Positions 10,101-21,858 of a DNA stretch of 64,000 nt are shown here, one piece after another. Position numbers and translations under genes: made by a program. The stretch's first letter is position 1, and every line of letters begins with the position of its first letter. Source of the DNA: Aurelia coerulea (lineage: Eukaryota; Cnidaria; Scyphozoa; Semaeostomeae; Ulmaridae); the NCBI GenBank assembly GCA_039566865.1, contig CM076949.1, forward strand, positions 20,870,501 to 20,934,500, read 5' to 3'. Under the pieces are notes generated by a model. It ran no database searches. It was not told the origin of the DNA and worked only from the letters and a program-made list of their open reading frames with translations.

Positions 10101-13100
10101 TGTCTCTTTTCGTTCTTCATCTGCCACTTTCTCTTCATTTTCAACAACTTCCTCCTCCATTTCTCTTCTACGATGTCTACCCTTCTTTGTTTCCTTTTCT
10201 TCCTCGCCTGCATGTCTCTTCTCTCTTCTCCCACGAAGTGTCCCTTTTGGTTCTTCGTCTACCACTTCTTCTTCGTGTTCAACCATTGTCTCGTTATCTC
10301 CCTTTTTACGACGTCTATCCCTCCTCTGTAGTTCATTTTCATCCTCACTGTCTTTTCTCTTTCGCTCTCTTCTTCGTCGAATTGTCTCTTTGGTTTCATC
10401 CTCCACAGCTCCTTCTTCACTGTCGTCATTTCGTTCTTCTCGATCCCTTCTGTGCTTATTTGATCTCTCAGTCTCTACTTCCACAAAATCAGCACTATCA
10501 ACAGCAGCAAGTTCTTCTTGTACTTTCTTCCTTCGTCTCCTTTCTTTGGGTGACTCTTCATCCTCAAACAATTCTCGCTCCTTCCGCTGCCCCCTCTTAT
10601 GCTCGGCCTGTTCACTCACCTCCTTTTCGACACCTGGTTCTTTCTCAGTAAACTCATCATCATCTCCTTTCCTACGATGAGACTCCTTCTTTTGAATAAT
10701 TTCTTCCTCGTTGTCTTCTTGCTTTCTCTTCCTTCTTGTCCGTCTAGAACCGTTCTTTGTTCCACGTTCTTCCTCTTCTGTCTCTTCTACAGACCTAGGT
10801 GTCACACTTCTGTCTGTGTCCTCCTCATTGAGAACCTCGTTCCCCTTTCTACGTCTTCGTTCTATGAAACTTTCACCTGCATCTTCTTCATTGTTAATTG
10901 CGCCACTCTGCTCCTGTTCAGCTTCTTCGTGTCCACTTCTTGTTGTTTCATCTTCCTTTTCGCTAACCTCTCGGCCATCTCTTCTATCTCTTTTTTTCCT
11001 GCCACTTCCCTTCACATCTTCTACTTCCTCCTCTATTTGCTGTTCCCTGTTCCTCTCTCTACGATCTCTTCGTCGAGTATCCCTTTCTGATTCATCCTCC
11101 ATCAATGCTTCTAATTTTGATTCGATTCGTTGCTCCAGCAGTCCGATATCATCGTCCACAGTTTCTCCTTCGTCAAAATGAGTGATCATGGAATCACTGA
11201 TTTTTTCTTGGTATTCTTTCCTCTTCTCCTCTAAGTCGAAACCCTCGTCTAATTCTTCCTTAGAATCACTCTGATACCTGTCTCTTCTCTTCCTGCTTCT
11301 TTTACCACCCTCTTCTGTATCAATATCCTTCAAATCATCTTGTTTTCTGGTCCTCCTTTCCCTGGTAGCCACTGCAAAATCTGCACCCACCATTCCTTCA
11401 TCTTTCATTTCTTCCTCTAAATCACGATTTTTTCGTTCTCTTCTCCCCCTTGGGGTAGACGCCGTCATTACTTCATCGTCCTCTGACTTCTTTAGAAGGA
11501 ATCGGTCCTGGTCGCCAGTGTCACTATCTTCAACTCTGTCATCGCTAATCCTGTTTCGTCTCCTCGTCCCTCTGCTGTCAGTATCTTCATTTTCAGCATT
11601 GCTATCCTCGGAATCAATTGCTCTATCCTTCTCTACCCCTCCTCTTCCACCGATACCAGCATCCCCCTCTGGCCTAGCCTTGTCATCGCTTAGGCCGAAA
11701 TCATCATCTTCTCTATCAAATTTCTTCTTTTCCTTTGCTTGTTCTTCTAGTTCCTCCATCTCCCTTCTCTTCTTCCGCTCCTTTTTCTTCTCCTCCAATT
11801 GCCTCAAAACCTCTTCAATAAACTTCTCATCATCCTCGTCAATATCAAACTCTTGGGAATCAAAAAATACTTCTGTGCTTGGTTCAGTTACTTTGATCAA
11901 TGGAACTTTCTTTGTCACATTATCACTAACCGGTTCTTCTTTCTGCTCTTCCGCTGCTTTCTTGCCTCGCTTTTTCCCTTTCTTTTTGGACTTCTTTTCG
12001 CCTTTTTCTTCTCTGCCTTCCCTTTTCTCCTCTTCTTTTCCTGATTTGACTTCCCTTTTCGCATCTGCCTGGTTATCTTTGGCATCTTCAGTTTTTCCAA
12101 CAGCTCCAGTCTCCACGGCAGCTTCTTCTAACCTCGTTTGTTTCGCTATCTCCTCAGTCAAGTCATCAATACTCTGCATGATGGATTCATCACTTTTAGT
12201 ACTTACAGAGTCAAATGAACGGTATGGCCTTCTTCTTCCACTTAGGCCCCTTCCTAAACTCCCTTCGCGGAGATCCTCGATACTGCCTCCTTCTGATATC
12301 GAGGTGTGTCTGCTGCCTCGACTCGAGAATACTTCAGAATCTTGTGATCCTTTTCGTGTGCTTCGCCCAGGAATGGGCCTAACATCTTCTTCACTAAACA
12401 TCTCATGAAATTTCTGCATTTCACCAGAAAGTTTCTTTCCTTTTGTGCTGCCTTCATCATCAGTAGCAGTCGCTTTTTCTTCTTCCTTTATCGCGTCATC
12501 ACCTCGCGTCTTCGCAGCTACTTCTTGGTCTCGTTGCACGCTCAATCTACGCATTCGTTGAATCTCTCTTATCTTATCCCAGTCACGTGCTGCTTCAGCA
12601 TCAGCAAACAGCTGTTCATCAAATGCGTTGTCCAATGTGATTTTCTGGCCAATGTAGCTTTGTCCGATTATTTCATCATCTATGTATCCGGTTTGTTTTA
12701 ATTTAATGTGATCTTCCCAATCTGATTTATCCGGTTTATGATCCTTTGGACGGTTCGCTTTCAGCATGGTATCAGCAATTGAATACATTTCCCCAGACCG
12801 AGCTGTCTGGAATGAATCTTCGCCAAAAACGTCATCATCCATTAACTTTCCGGGTATGGGCTTTACGAAGGGATCTTCTATCAAATTTCCGATCATGGCC
12901 CTTTCTGCAATCATCTCCCCAGCATTTTTATCAAATTTTCCTGTTGCATTTGATTCAGTTTCTTTCTTCGTCAAATTTTCCTCCTCTGAGTCAGTAAGTG
13001 TTGTTTTCTTCATTGATTTATCGTCACGATTGTTTTCATTCAAGTCGACGTCTTGTTTTCTGATATCCTTGGTTTCTTGTGCTATCTCCGTCAAATTTTT

Positions 13101-15891
13101 ATCTTCTTTGTGACGGTCAATCTGACCAACTTGGTTCTGCTCCCCCGTATCAGCTCCTGCACCTTTGATCTTATCTTCAACTTCATCATAAGAGTCTTCG
13201 ATCTGCCTCCTTCTTCGTGAAATGGGCATTTTTGTTTCGTCCTCTCTGATTTGATCATTCCCAAGAGAAGCTTTTTCGTTGGTGGTTCTTGTCGCTTGAT
13301 CCCTTTCATCTTGTTTACTGTCATCTGTACCTACTTCCCTTGGCCTCCTGTTTCTCAGAGATGTTCCCATGTCCGTTTCTCTGATTTCGTCATTTCCCTC
13401 TTGAGAGGCTTTGGTATCAGACCTGTCCTCCTTCAGTTCGGTTTTTTCAATTTCTTGACCCCCTTTCTGGATTTTAGTATCGTGGGAATCCATTTTCTGC
13501 CTCTGTCTCCTAAGAGAGGCTCCTGTATCGCTGTCACCATCTTCCTCATTTTTCTCTGGAGATTGTTCCACTTGTTTAACTTCCTCTCTTCCTAAATTTT
13601 CTTGGGTTATTTTTTCGTCATGTTTCTGTTTTCGCCTCCTTCGCGGAGAAGCTCCCGTGTCGCAATCACCAACGTCTTCACCTGCCTGTGCAAATTCTTC
13701 CATTTGTTTAACTTCTTCTACTCTTGTATCTTCTTTCACTATTTCTTCCTCTTGTTTCTGTCTTCGTCTCCTTCGCGGAGAAGCTCCCGTGTCGCCATCA
13801 CCAACGTCTTCATCTGTCTGTGCAAATTCTTCCATTTGTTTAACTTCTTCTACTCTTGTATCTTCTTTCACTATTTCTTCCTCTTGTTTCTGTCTTCGTC
13901 TCCTTCGCGGAGAAGCTCCTGTGTCGCAATCACTAACTTCATCACCTGCCTGTGCAAATTCTTCCATTTGTTTAACTTCTTCTACTCTTGTATCTTCTTT
14001 GCCTATCTCTTCATCTTGTTTCTGTCTTCGTCTCCTTCGCGGAGAAGCTCCTGTATCATCGTCACCAACATCTTCACCTTTCTGTGGAGATTCTTTCACT
14101 TTTTTTAATTCCTCTTCTCCCATCTCTTCTTTGACTATGTCTTCGTCTCGTTTCTGCTTTCTTCTGCTTCTCATTGACGTTCTTGCATCATCTTCTAGGA
14201 TTTTTTCTTCATCATCTCGAGATTTTTCCTTCTCGCTACGTGTAGAGTCTTCCATCCTCCTTAGATCTTCTTTCCTGGTTCCTTCACCTTCCTGCTCTGC
14301 ACGCTCGCTCTCCTCCACCTTCTTCCTTCTTCTGTTCCTCAAAGATGGCCTTTCATCATCATCACTCATCTCTTTATTATTATTCTGTGGCTGCTCCTTT
14401 TCTTCATCTTCACCCATCTGTCTGTCTTCATCAGGATCTCTTCTTTGCCTCCTTCTCCTTCCAAATGACGTATCATTCTGGTCATGGTCTTCTTTCCTCG
14501 ACTGTTCTCCAGCAGAATTTTCATTCTCAACTCCTCTTTCGACACGCTCTCGTCGTCTGCTTCTCCTTGCAGCACTGTCTTCACCGACTTCATTTTGGGC
14601 TTGAACTGAGCTCACCTCTTGAGCAACGATCTTTTCAACGACCATCTCTTTCATTTGCTCAGTTTCACTTTCATCACTTGGCCGCTGCGCTCGTCTCCTC
14701 CTGGGGGCTGGTGATTCTTCTTTACTTGTTCCTTTCCCAATGGTCTCTGCCTGCAAGGCATCTTTTGGTACTTGCACTTGTACCGTAGGCCCTCCCTCTG
14801 CAATACGCTGTCTTTGTTTTCTTCGAGGCATTGCATCATCCAGCTCGTCAGCATTTTCATTGATATGCCTCTCATGCACCATCTGCGTATCATTTCCTGA
14901 CTGTTCCATGTGTTCCTCTTTCCTTTCTTGGTCTGCCCTTTTTTGCCTCCGTTCTCTCTTTTTTTCAACAACTTCATCCACAGCAGTTTGCTTGATTTCA
15001 TTATTTTCAGAAGATGCAGTCATCCCGATCTTTGTAGCATCAACATTAATCGCGTTCTTTTCAGCTTTTTGCATCTCAGTGGTCCTCTCATCTTCATTAT
15101 CTCGTTGCTGCCTTCTTCTCCTGCGTTCGCTCAGCAGCGCTTCCTGCTCCTTGGATCCATTATCTTCCTGTCGCTGTTCGTCTCCACTCTTCTCAGGTAC
15201 AGCTCCCTCTTCTTCTTCCTTGCCCTGCGCTCTCTGCCGTCTTCGCCGTGTTTCACGCGAGACATTTTCCATCATTGCAATTTCATCTCGTGACGTAGCC
15301 TCCAGCGCTTCCCCCAACCCACGCTCCTCGTCATCGTCATCCGTCTTGCTCGTCCGCCGGCGTCTTCCCGTGCTTTCGTCATTTTCTTTGTTCTCCGCTT
15401 CGATAAAGACAACGTCCATCTCCTCCACACTGACAGCAGCACGGTTAACTTTTCCAGAACGGCTTTTCTTTCTCCCAGAAATTTCTTCCTCGGCGACTGC
15501 AGATTCTCTGCGTCTTACACGAGAGCCTCTGATCACTCCTTTTCTCTTCCCAACTTTGATCATATTCGTCTTGGGATCAACAACAACAACAGCAGATATT
15601 TCTTTATCAAATGCTGTCTCCCAGTCAACCTCGTATTCAACGATGCCGGATGTCTTACCAGCCTCTTCTTGATTCCCAACAACGTTTGAGGTATTCGTCT
15701 CTGAATCTTGCATAACTTGATCCTTCCCGTTCGTTGGTTTTTTCATGTTAGCTTGCTCTTCTGAGGAATCAATGTTCTGTCTTTGTTCTCTTCTTATCTT
15801 TCTGCTGTCCCTGTTGTCAGAGCTTTCCTCTGTTCCTTTTTCTTGTTCGTTTTCAAAGCTGGATGACGACCGCTGATCTTCCCTTGCAAAC
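7103..15891 (-). CDS. Giant charged repetitive protein, 8.8-kb exon (Arg/Lys/Glu/Asp-rich)
   Basis: A single exon of 8,789 bp, open over its full length (about 2,930 codons). The acceptor CTTTCATAG precedes G/TTTGCAAGGG at 15891, and that first G completes an AG-G Arg codon from exon 18288-17646. The donor at 7103 is GATG/GTGAGA. The product is a polyampholyte almost without hydrophobic stretches. In order it contains: an N-terminal segment of RRRRR/DEE blocks; four near-identical 44-residue units plus degenerate flanking ones (14090-13500; core TGASPRRRRRQKQ); a less repetitive middle with two PIPG motifs (near 12860 and 12370) and SR-like stretches (GRPRSPSSRNSW twice, near 9060 and 8450); 46-residue units (10260-9890; core RKETLRERREKRHAGEEEKE); and a Lys/Arg-rich tail of about 50-residue units. 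No enzyme or globular domain is recognised. Intrinsic disorder and a scaffold or cytoskeletal role are inference. Confidence 0.85.
9890..10260 (-). repeat. 138-bp coding repeat array (46-residue unit)
   Basis: The phrase CCTGCATGTCTCTTCTCTCT recurs at about 9931, 10069 and 10207, exactly 138 bp apart. The encoded unit (RKETLRERREKRHAGEEEKE and so on) is repeated about three times almost unchanged, with degenerate units on both sides. Array length polymorphism is likely. Confidence 0.85.
13500..14090 (-). repeat. 132-bp coding repeat array (44-residue unit, Arg5 patch)
   Basis: The plus-strand phrase CTCCTTCGCGGAGAAGCTCC occurs four times at 132-bp spacing (about 13636 to 14032), encoding a GASPRRRRRQKQ core followed by an acidic VKEDTRVEEVKQMEEFAQ stretch. 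More degenerate units follow on either side. Each unit alternates a basic patch and an acidic stretch. Confidence 0.85.
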
Positions 15892-15954
15892 CTATGAAAG
15901 ATTGAAGGAGCGTTTGATTGTTAATTCCAAACCTACCAAATTCTGAAAATAGTA

Positions 15955-16955
15955 CCGGGTGCGCCAAAATTTACTATGCACGTTTGGCAGGCCACAATAA
16001 ATCGTACACTGGACTGATTTTGAAGATTTAAGACTTAATCTTTAGCAAAAAGCCTGAATTAGATCCTAGGACTTTTTGCAAATTTTTTTTCAGTTTTTAG
16101 AGCTAGAAGCGAAATTTAGAGCTAGAAGCAAAATTTTCGTTTTCGAAAACGCTGAAAACGATCAAAAAACGTTGATCAAATTTTAAACGACTCAACATGA
16201 ATGAACAAAGAAAAAACGTTTTCAGGGTGATTTGGGGATTACAATTAGTTGACTTCTAAGGGCCTGTTCATATGGAGAAAGTTTCCCCGGCATTTCCCCG
16301 GTGAAGCGGGATTCCCGTTCAACCGAGATCTCGCCTCATATAGCGTTACCACATAAAATAGAACGAGCGTTCACATGAGAAAACATTTCCCCGGCTAGCC
16401 GAGATCTCGCTTGAGCTCTACCGGGATCCCGCCTAGCCGAGGAAATATTTTCCCATATGAACAAATTTTCCCGGCTAGGCGGGGAAACTTCTTTTGTTTA
16501 TCGTTAATCCTTTCGAATTCTTTGGCGTCAGAGACAAAGCACCATTGTTTTATTTCCCCGGCTTGCCGGGGAAACTTCTCTCATATGAAAGGTCGATGAA
16601 TATTTACCCGGCTAGCCGGGAATCCCGCTTCACCGGGGAAATGCCGGGGAAACTTTCTCCATATGAACAGGCCCTAAATCCCAAATCACCACGAACAAGT
16701 TCTCTCTTTGTTCATTCATGTCGATTTTTTAGAAAACTTGATCGATGTTTTTTATGGTTTTCAGTGTTTTCGAAAACTGAAATTTTAAGAAACTCTCTTT
16801 TAGTTCTAAAAATTGAAAATAGAAAAATTTGCAAAAAATCCCAGTATCTAATCCCGGTTTTCTGCTAAAGATTAAGTCATAAATCTTCAAGATCGGTCCA
16901 GTGTACGATTCATTGTGGCCTGCCAAACGTGCATAGTTTATTTTGGCGCACCCGG
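15955..16955. mobile_element. Palindromic mariner-like MITE, interrupted by a second MITE
   Basis: The outer arms 15955-16256 and 16678-16955 are inverted repeats: the left starts CCGGGTGCGCCAAAAT and the right ends with its complement, GGCGCACCCGG. The terminus resembles the CCGGGTGTCCCAAAA ends of the TA-flanked element at 60125-60332. TA precedes the left end, but the right flank is TT. A second element (16260-16674) sits in the middle. It lies in the intron between exons 18288-17646 and 15891-7103. Confidence 0.75.
16260..16674. mobile_element. Harbinger-like MITE nested in a palindrome
   Basis: Terminal inverted repeats of about 56 bp start GGGCCTGTTCATATGGAGAA. TAA trinucleotides lie at both borders (16257-16259 and 16675-16677). 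The GGGCC-TGTT terminus with a TAA duplication is typical of Harbinger/Tourist elements. The interior repeats CCCCGGCTAGCCGGG-like palindromes. It is younger than the element it interrupts. Confidence 0.8.
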
Positions 16956-17645
16956 TTTCGCAGAGATGGAAAGAGATGGAAAGAATTCAAGGAAAATGTT
17001 GAACAAATTGAAATCATTGCAGACGCTAAATCAAAGGAGGAAAAATGATACAATCTTCAACGAAAACATTTAAACGTTTGTAAAGGTCTACAGTGTTGTT
17101 TCAAGCAGAAATCTGTCGCTCTTCTGGCTTCGGATTCAGAAATTTAATGACACCACACCCTTAAATATTGTACATACTGCCATATAAGCCCTATGCTCTC
17201 ACCCAGTAAAAAGGAATCATTTGGTTTCAATTTAGGAGACATCTTTTTCATGTCAGTTCAACATTTTTGACACTGATCCAGAGGGTCAGCACATAATTTT
17301 AAATTGAGTGCTCTGTATCTCTCTGTCTATGTTTAGCATTTTTCGCTATTTTTCTAACCAATTTAAAACCAATTTTAGACAAAAGATGCTTCTTTTCGCG
17401 TACAAGAAAACAAATGCTGACATCAGCAAAAGTATTAGTGGTACGAAGCAATCATTTTTAAATAAGAATCTCCTATCAATATCCTTTATCTATTTGGAGA
17501 TACAACAACAAAAAATGACGTCATCTTGTTTACCTAAGTTTCAAGTCTCTAGCACTTATGGTTCCGAGAATGTATAGGGGGCACTTTGTACCCCTCTAGT
17601 CTCCCCAAAGTTTCAAAAAGCCTAGTCTGGATAGGGTAAAAGTAC

Positions 17646-18288
17646 CTCTTTTTCGGATCACGTCTTTTCTGTTTCTTTTGTCCCTCTCCATCCTTGACCT
17701 CGTCAATCTCACTGCTGTATCCAGACTTGCGATCTGGAGGTGCCAGGGCAGGTTTCCCAACTGTCAGAATATTCAACTCTTTATCATAACCCATCACGAC
17801 TTGGAGGTTTTCATCCTCTGATATATCCAACGAGAAATCAGAAGCTTCGTCTTGACTGTCGGATATTGTTGGTTTCATAACAATCTCAAATTTGTAATCA
17901 TCATCATCTCCGCCTTTACTATTTGCAGCCTCGTCTTCATGATTCGACCACTTTTCCATGGATACATCTTCGAACGATCCGCATGATTGAGCACCACGGT
18001 CGTGTTCTGTATCAAAACCGGTCTCCAGTCCGGTATCAAATTCTTCCATGTCCAGATCAGTAATTGCACCGAACACAGCATCCGTGTCGTTAGCATCACT
18101 TTCTTGCCTGTCCATGCTTTGGCGTTTCTTGGAGTTCTTCTTCCGTCTGTCCCGGTATTGGCTTTTTCCGCGTTTGTTTCCGCCTTTTTTGTCCTGCTCT
18201 TCTTCATCGCCTTTTTCATCGCCTTCTTCCAATATTACATATCCATCCTCGTCACTCCCAATGTCCTTTCTTCCTTTACCTCTACTGC
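17646..18288 (-). CDS. Giant charged repetitive protein, internal exon (643 bp)
   Basis: The acceptor is TTTACTGTAG followed by GCAGTAGAGG, the first two bases completing a Gly codon with the G of exon 26489-26115. The donor is AAAAAGAG/GTACTT at 17646/17645, leaving AG for the next exon (phase 2). It encodes about 214 residues in the same frame logic as its neighbours. The start is acidic then strongly basic (RDRRKKNSKKRQS), followed by a Ser/Asp/Glu stretch (DSQDEASDFSLDISEDENLQ), and the end is very basic (GQKKQKRRDPKKR, nuclear-localisation-like). It is not repetitive. No known domain is recognised; the exon call rests on splice sites, phase and composition. Confidence 0.8.
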
Positions 18289-18299
18289 CTACAGTAAAT

Positions 18300-19564
18300 G
18301 AATGAAAAAAACATCCACGTATAAAATACATAAAATACCCGAAAGAGCATTTAAGGTAATGTATCCATGTAAGTCAGAATGCTTTGCGGGGGGGGGTGCC
18401 AATTTCACGTGATATTTCATGTGATCACTTTGGTAAGGAAGCTCACTGTGTGGGGAGTAGTAGCAGACTGTTGACTTCCTTGCGGTTGCGCTTTCAGATC
18501 TGAAATTTTAGTTTGCATGTAATCAGTTAAATTCTGCCAATCACTGTGCGCTCTTCGAGGCTCTTAGCAGCATCGTGTCAGCATATTTTGACAAAAGAGT
18601 GCATACGTGGCTGTACTTACATGGATACAAGAGTGTACACAAGAGTGTATTGCCTTTAAGAATCGCGTTCAAGGATGCGTCTTCAAATTTTGAAGAATTG
18701 TATATTGGCCAAGGACAAACTCAGTCACAATTCATCAAAGAAATCTACAGTTACTAACAACAGAAATTTATAAGACCGAAAATGATCTTAATCCTAAATT
18801 CATGGGTGAAATCTTCGTCAAGGAGAATATCACGTATAGACAAAGAGGTAACAACTTGTCAGTAGCAACATGTCAGTTCCACGCACAAATGTCTGAATGC
18901 GGTACACTGGGACACAAAGAGACAATCAGGTACACTGGACACAAATTCTAGCGTTGGCAGTGGAAATAAAAGAGTCTCGTACCTTGACAGAAAATTAAGC
19001 GGAAAATAAATTAAAGGGGCCCATTAGCCATGTACGAAGAACGCTGGTACAGAACAAAGTTTAAAATAGCTTAGGGTAAATGCTTCCAAATAACCATTGC
19101 AGACAGGAAAGAGCATATGGTGACCTTCAGATGGGAGCAATGAGGTTCTTCGAAGCTGCGGCAATTCCGATACTTTCTTGTTTCATATTTCTATTTTCTA
19201 CTGGAGGGGGCAGTCCTTCAGCACACAAGAACTAGTTTTTAAGGGGTCCTCGCATCCCTTGTTCGACCTAAAAGGAAAAAAATGTTCCCGTGGATTGATG
19301 CTTGCACAGTGGCACATAGTCAAGTTAACTCTGTGCCGCTGTGCAAGCATCAAGGGATAGTCAACTCGAGTCAACTGTAACATTTGCCCCAAGAAAGTAA
19401 AATTTCAAACCAGACGTTCATTTACCCCCATCAAGTTATTGATTGAGGCCTGACGTCAACAGTCCCGTGTCAGGTTTCAAAAGCAGTTACAGCATCTGCG
19501 ATCTACAATAGACCTTTTTGCTATTCTAGAAAAATCTGAATCTACAATATTTTTATAGATTTTC
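18300..19564. other. Intron sequence with a 55-bp hairpin
   Basis: This is part of the 7.8-kb intron 26114-18289. It contains an imperfect hairpin at 19297-19353 (GATGCTTGCACAGTGGCACA pairing with its complement). A fragment resembling the terminus of the MITE at 21351-21537 lies near 19506-19535. Nothing else is recognised. Confidence 0.45.
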
Positions 19565-19566
19565 TA

Positions 19567-20162
19567 CAGGGTGTCCCAAAAAAATTGTGCCCCGTTTGTC
19601 TGAAGATTGAGACAAAACGGCAAAAGATTCTTGCCAAACTTTTGCATGATGGTACTCTTCAGATGTTCAATTAAAGTTTGCAACCATCCCCATAAAAATC
19701 CGTTGAAAAATGATGGAGCTATGACCTTCAGGAGACCAAATTTGCCCGATGACTGAAACCAGCGGTCGGCCATTTTGTCTTACTATTTTGCAGCGATAAA
19801 TAGCTTTATGGAATGAAAGTGAAACAGCAGCCTCCAATTTCAAAGCTCTCGTGAAAATTCCGATAATCCTCGGAGTGTTCCACTATTTCTGACCTCACAG
19901 AGATTATTTCTTAACTCACATGAAGATACTTATCACTGCAAAACAGTCAGGCAAAATGGCCGACTGCTGGTTTCAGTCGTCAGGCAAATTTGGTCTTCTG
20001 AAGGTCATAGCTCAATCATTTTTCAACGGATTTTTACGGGGATGATGGCAAACTTTAATTGAACATCTGAAGATCACCATCATGCGAAAGTTTGGTGAGA
20101 ATCTTTTGCTGTTTTGTCGCAATCTTCGGACAAACGGGGCACAATTTTTTTGGGACACCCTG
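19567..20162. mobile_element. Mariner-like MITE with ~200-bp TIRs and TA flanks
   Basis: The left end is CAGGGTGTCCCAAAAAAATT and the right end is the complement (GGGACACCCTG), flanked by TA at 19565-19566 and 20163-20164. The inverted arms run for about 200 bp on each side. The TA duplication and CAGGGTGTCCC terminus fit a Tc1/mariner-type non-autonomous element. There is no ORF of note. It lies inside the 7.8-kb intron. Confidence 0.8.
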
Positions 20163-21350
20163 TAGAATTTTGGAATGTGTACGATAGTGAAGCTCTAACC
20201 CAACCAGCCTGCAAGTATCTTCGAGGTCGAACGCGGCGACCTCTGCGGTGGCACATAAAAGCAACGTAGCCTTTGTGGGATTTGGCTTCGAAGCAGAAGT
20301 CCAGGTACCAATGAAGATATTTACTTCCAGTATTCAAAATTGTTGAATTGAAAATCTGCCAACACTTTTGTCAACATGCAATATGGTTAATGGGCTCATT
20401 TGTGGTCTAATTGGACATGAATCGACTGCGTCACAACGTTTCTTCTAGAACTTTCGTTGATCACATGACATCGAAAATAATTAGTGCAAATGGTTTGTTT
20501 TCCTGGTGCTCTGCCAAAAGAGTCTCAGCAAATGCGGTGATCTGATGGTGCGGAGGCGCAGCAACAGCACAGCTGTTGGCAACTGATTGCATTCTTGGCA
20601 TTCTTAGCTGGTTCGCGGAATGCGTTCTTGGTTCGTTAGTTAGTTAGTGCGTTACACCACCTCACTCCTATATGTACTCGTTTTACTTCGTACATAAACA
20701 TAAGATCCTTTTGGATGATTACAAAGTACGACCTGAGCTAATAGTCAGTGTGACCAGTGTCCTAGTGTCGAAAAATGAGCTCCCGAGAATATTTTGTGTT
20801 AATTTTATGATTTTGGTATGGATCGATAGATAATTTAATGGAGATCACGAATTTCAATGTTGGCAATTTCAAATATCACTTTAATGGGTGTGACGTCACA
20901 ATGACGTATGACAGAATTGACGTTCCATTGCAGTTGCAAAAATACAATATATATAGACGTCTGCAATATCTTAAATGCTTTAAATGTACTGAAATAATAT
21001 TTTGCTCTTTGTCTTATGGTTTTGCACATATTAGTTATATATTTCATGACATCACGATGACGTCATAGTTACGTCATGCCTAAAACATGCTTGAATTTAG
21101 TAACATATACAAAACAAGGCTAACGGCCAAGAACAGAAATATTAACGAACTTTATCAGACTATGATGACTAAATAAGCAGTGAATAGGTCATCTATGATA
21201 TAATTACAAATCGTTGTCACTGTCAGAGTCTCTGAAATTGATGAGATCTTCTTCACGATCAGTGTTTTCACAATGTAAACAGTTGCAGGCGTTTCTTATA
21301 CAAGCGCACTTTGCACCAGTGGATCCTTGTTTGCAATTTCAGCTCAGCAA

Positions 21351-21537
21351 TAGACCTTTTAGCTATTCTACAAAAGAGCCTGGATCGAGCTTTTTTTTAT
21401 ACATTTTGATCCGGGAGGTTCGATCGAGTGGCGTTAGAGACTCTATCACTATTGTGGACATTCGAAAATTCTACAAAATGAAGCAAGATAATCGTTCGAT
21501 TCTGATTCTTTTCAGAATAGCTAGAAGGTCTATTCGA
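21351..21537. mobile_element. Small MITE nested in the XPG transposon
   Basis: The inverted ends are AATAGACCTTTTAGCTATTC and its near-complement, with GAGCCTGGATCGAGC inside. A second copy lies at 47728-47897 and an end fragment near 19506-19535. It is inserted near the 3' end of the transposon's coding region. Confidence 0.65.
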
Positions 21538-21858
21538 GTATATCGTCTGGTGACACTGGCTGCTTTGAAGTAACTTGGGACACAGCGCCCTTCCGTGGAC
21601 TCCCAACCACTTGTTTCATCAAGTTCACTGACTATCTGCATTGCTACTTTGCTTCGTAGCCAAATTTTACTCTGAAAGTTTGCTCTTCGCACGTGTTCTT
21701 CGAATACGGCTCTAGTTGGTGGAAGTCGTTCAACCTTACCAGGAAACTTGTTAAACAAATGCTATTGAACATCAGCTAATGTAAAATTCCCTCAGGACAA
21801 TCAGGGATTGAAAGCAAGTTAAAATCTCGTTTTATCTACTCATGGCGTGCACATTAGT

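Noticed and set aside
7177..15672. Many Ser/Leu/Phe-rich plus-strand ORFs inside the 8.8-kb exon
   Set aside because: They are antisense shadows of the purine-rich minus-strand coding repeat (Glu/Arg codons read backwards); none has its own splice context.
20835..21068. Two small ORFs on opposite strands resembling ORFs near 24169-24411
   Set aside because: They are translations of the transposon's terminal inverted repeats, not genes.
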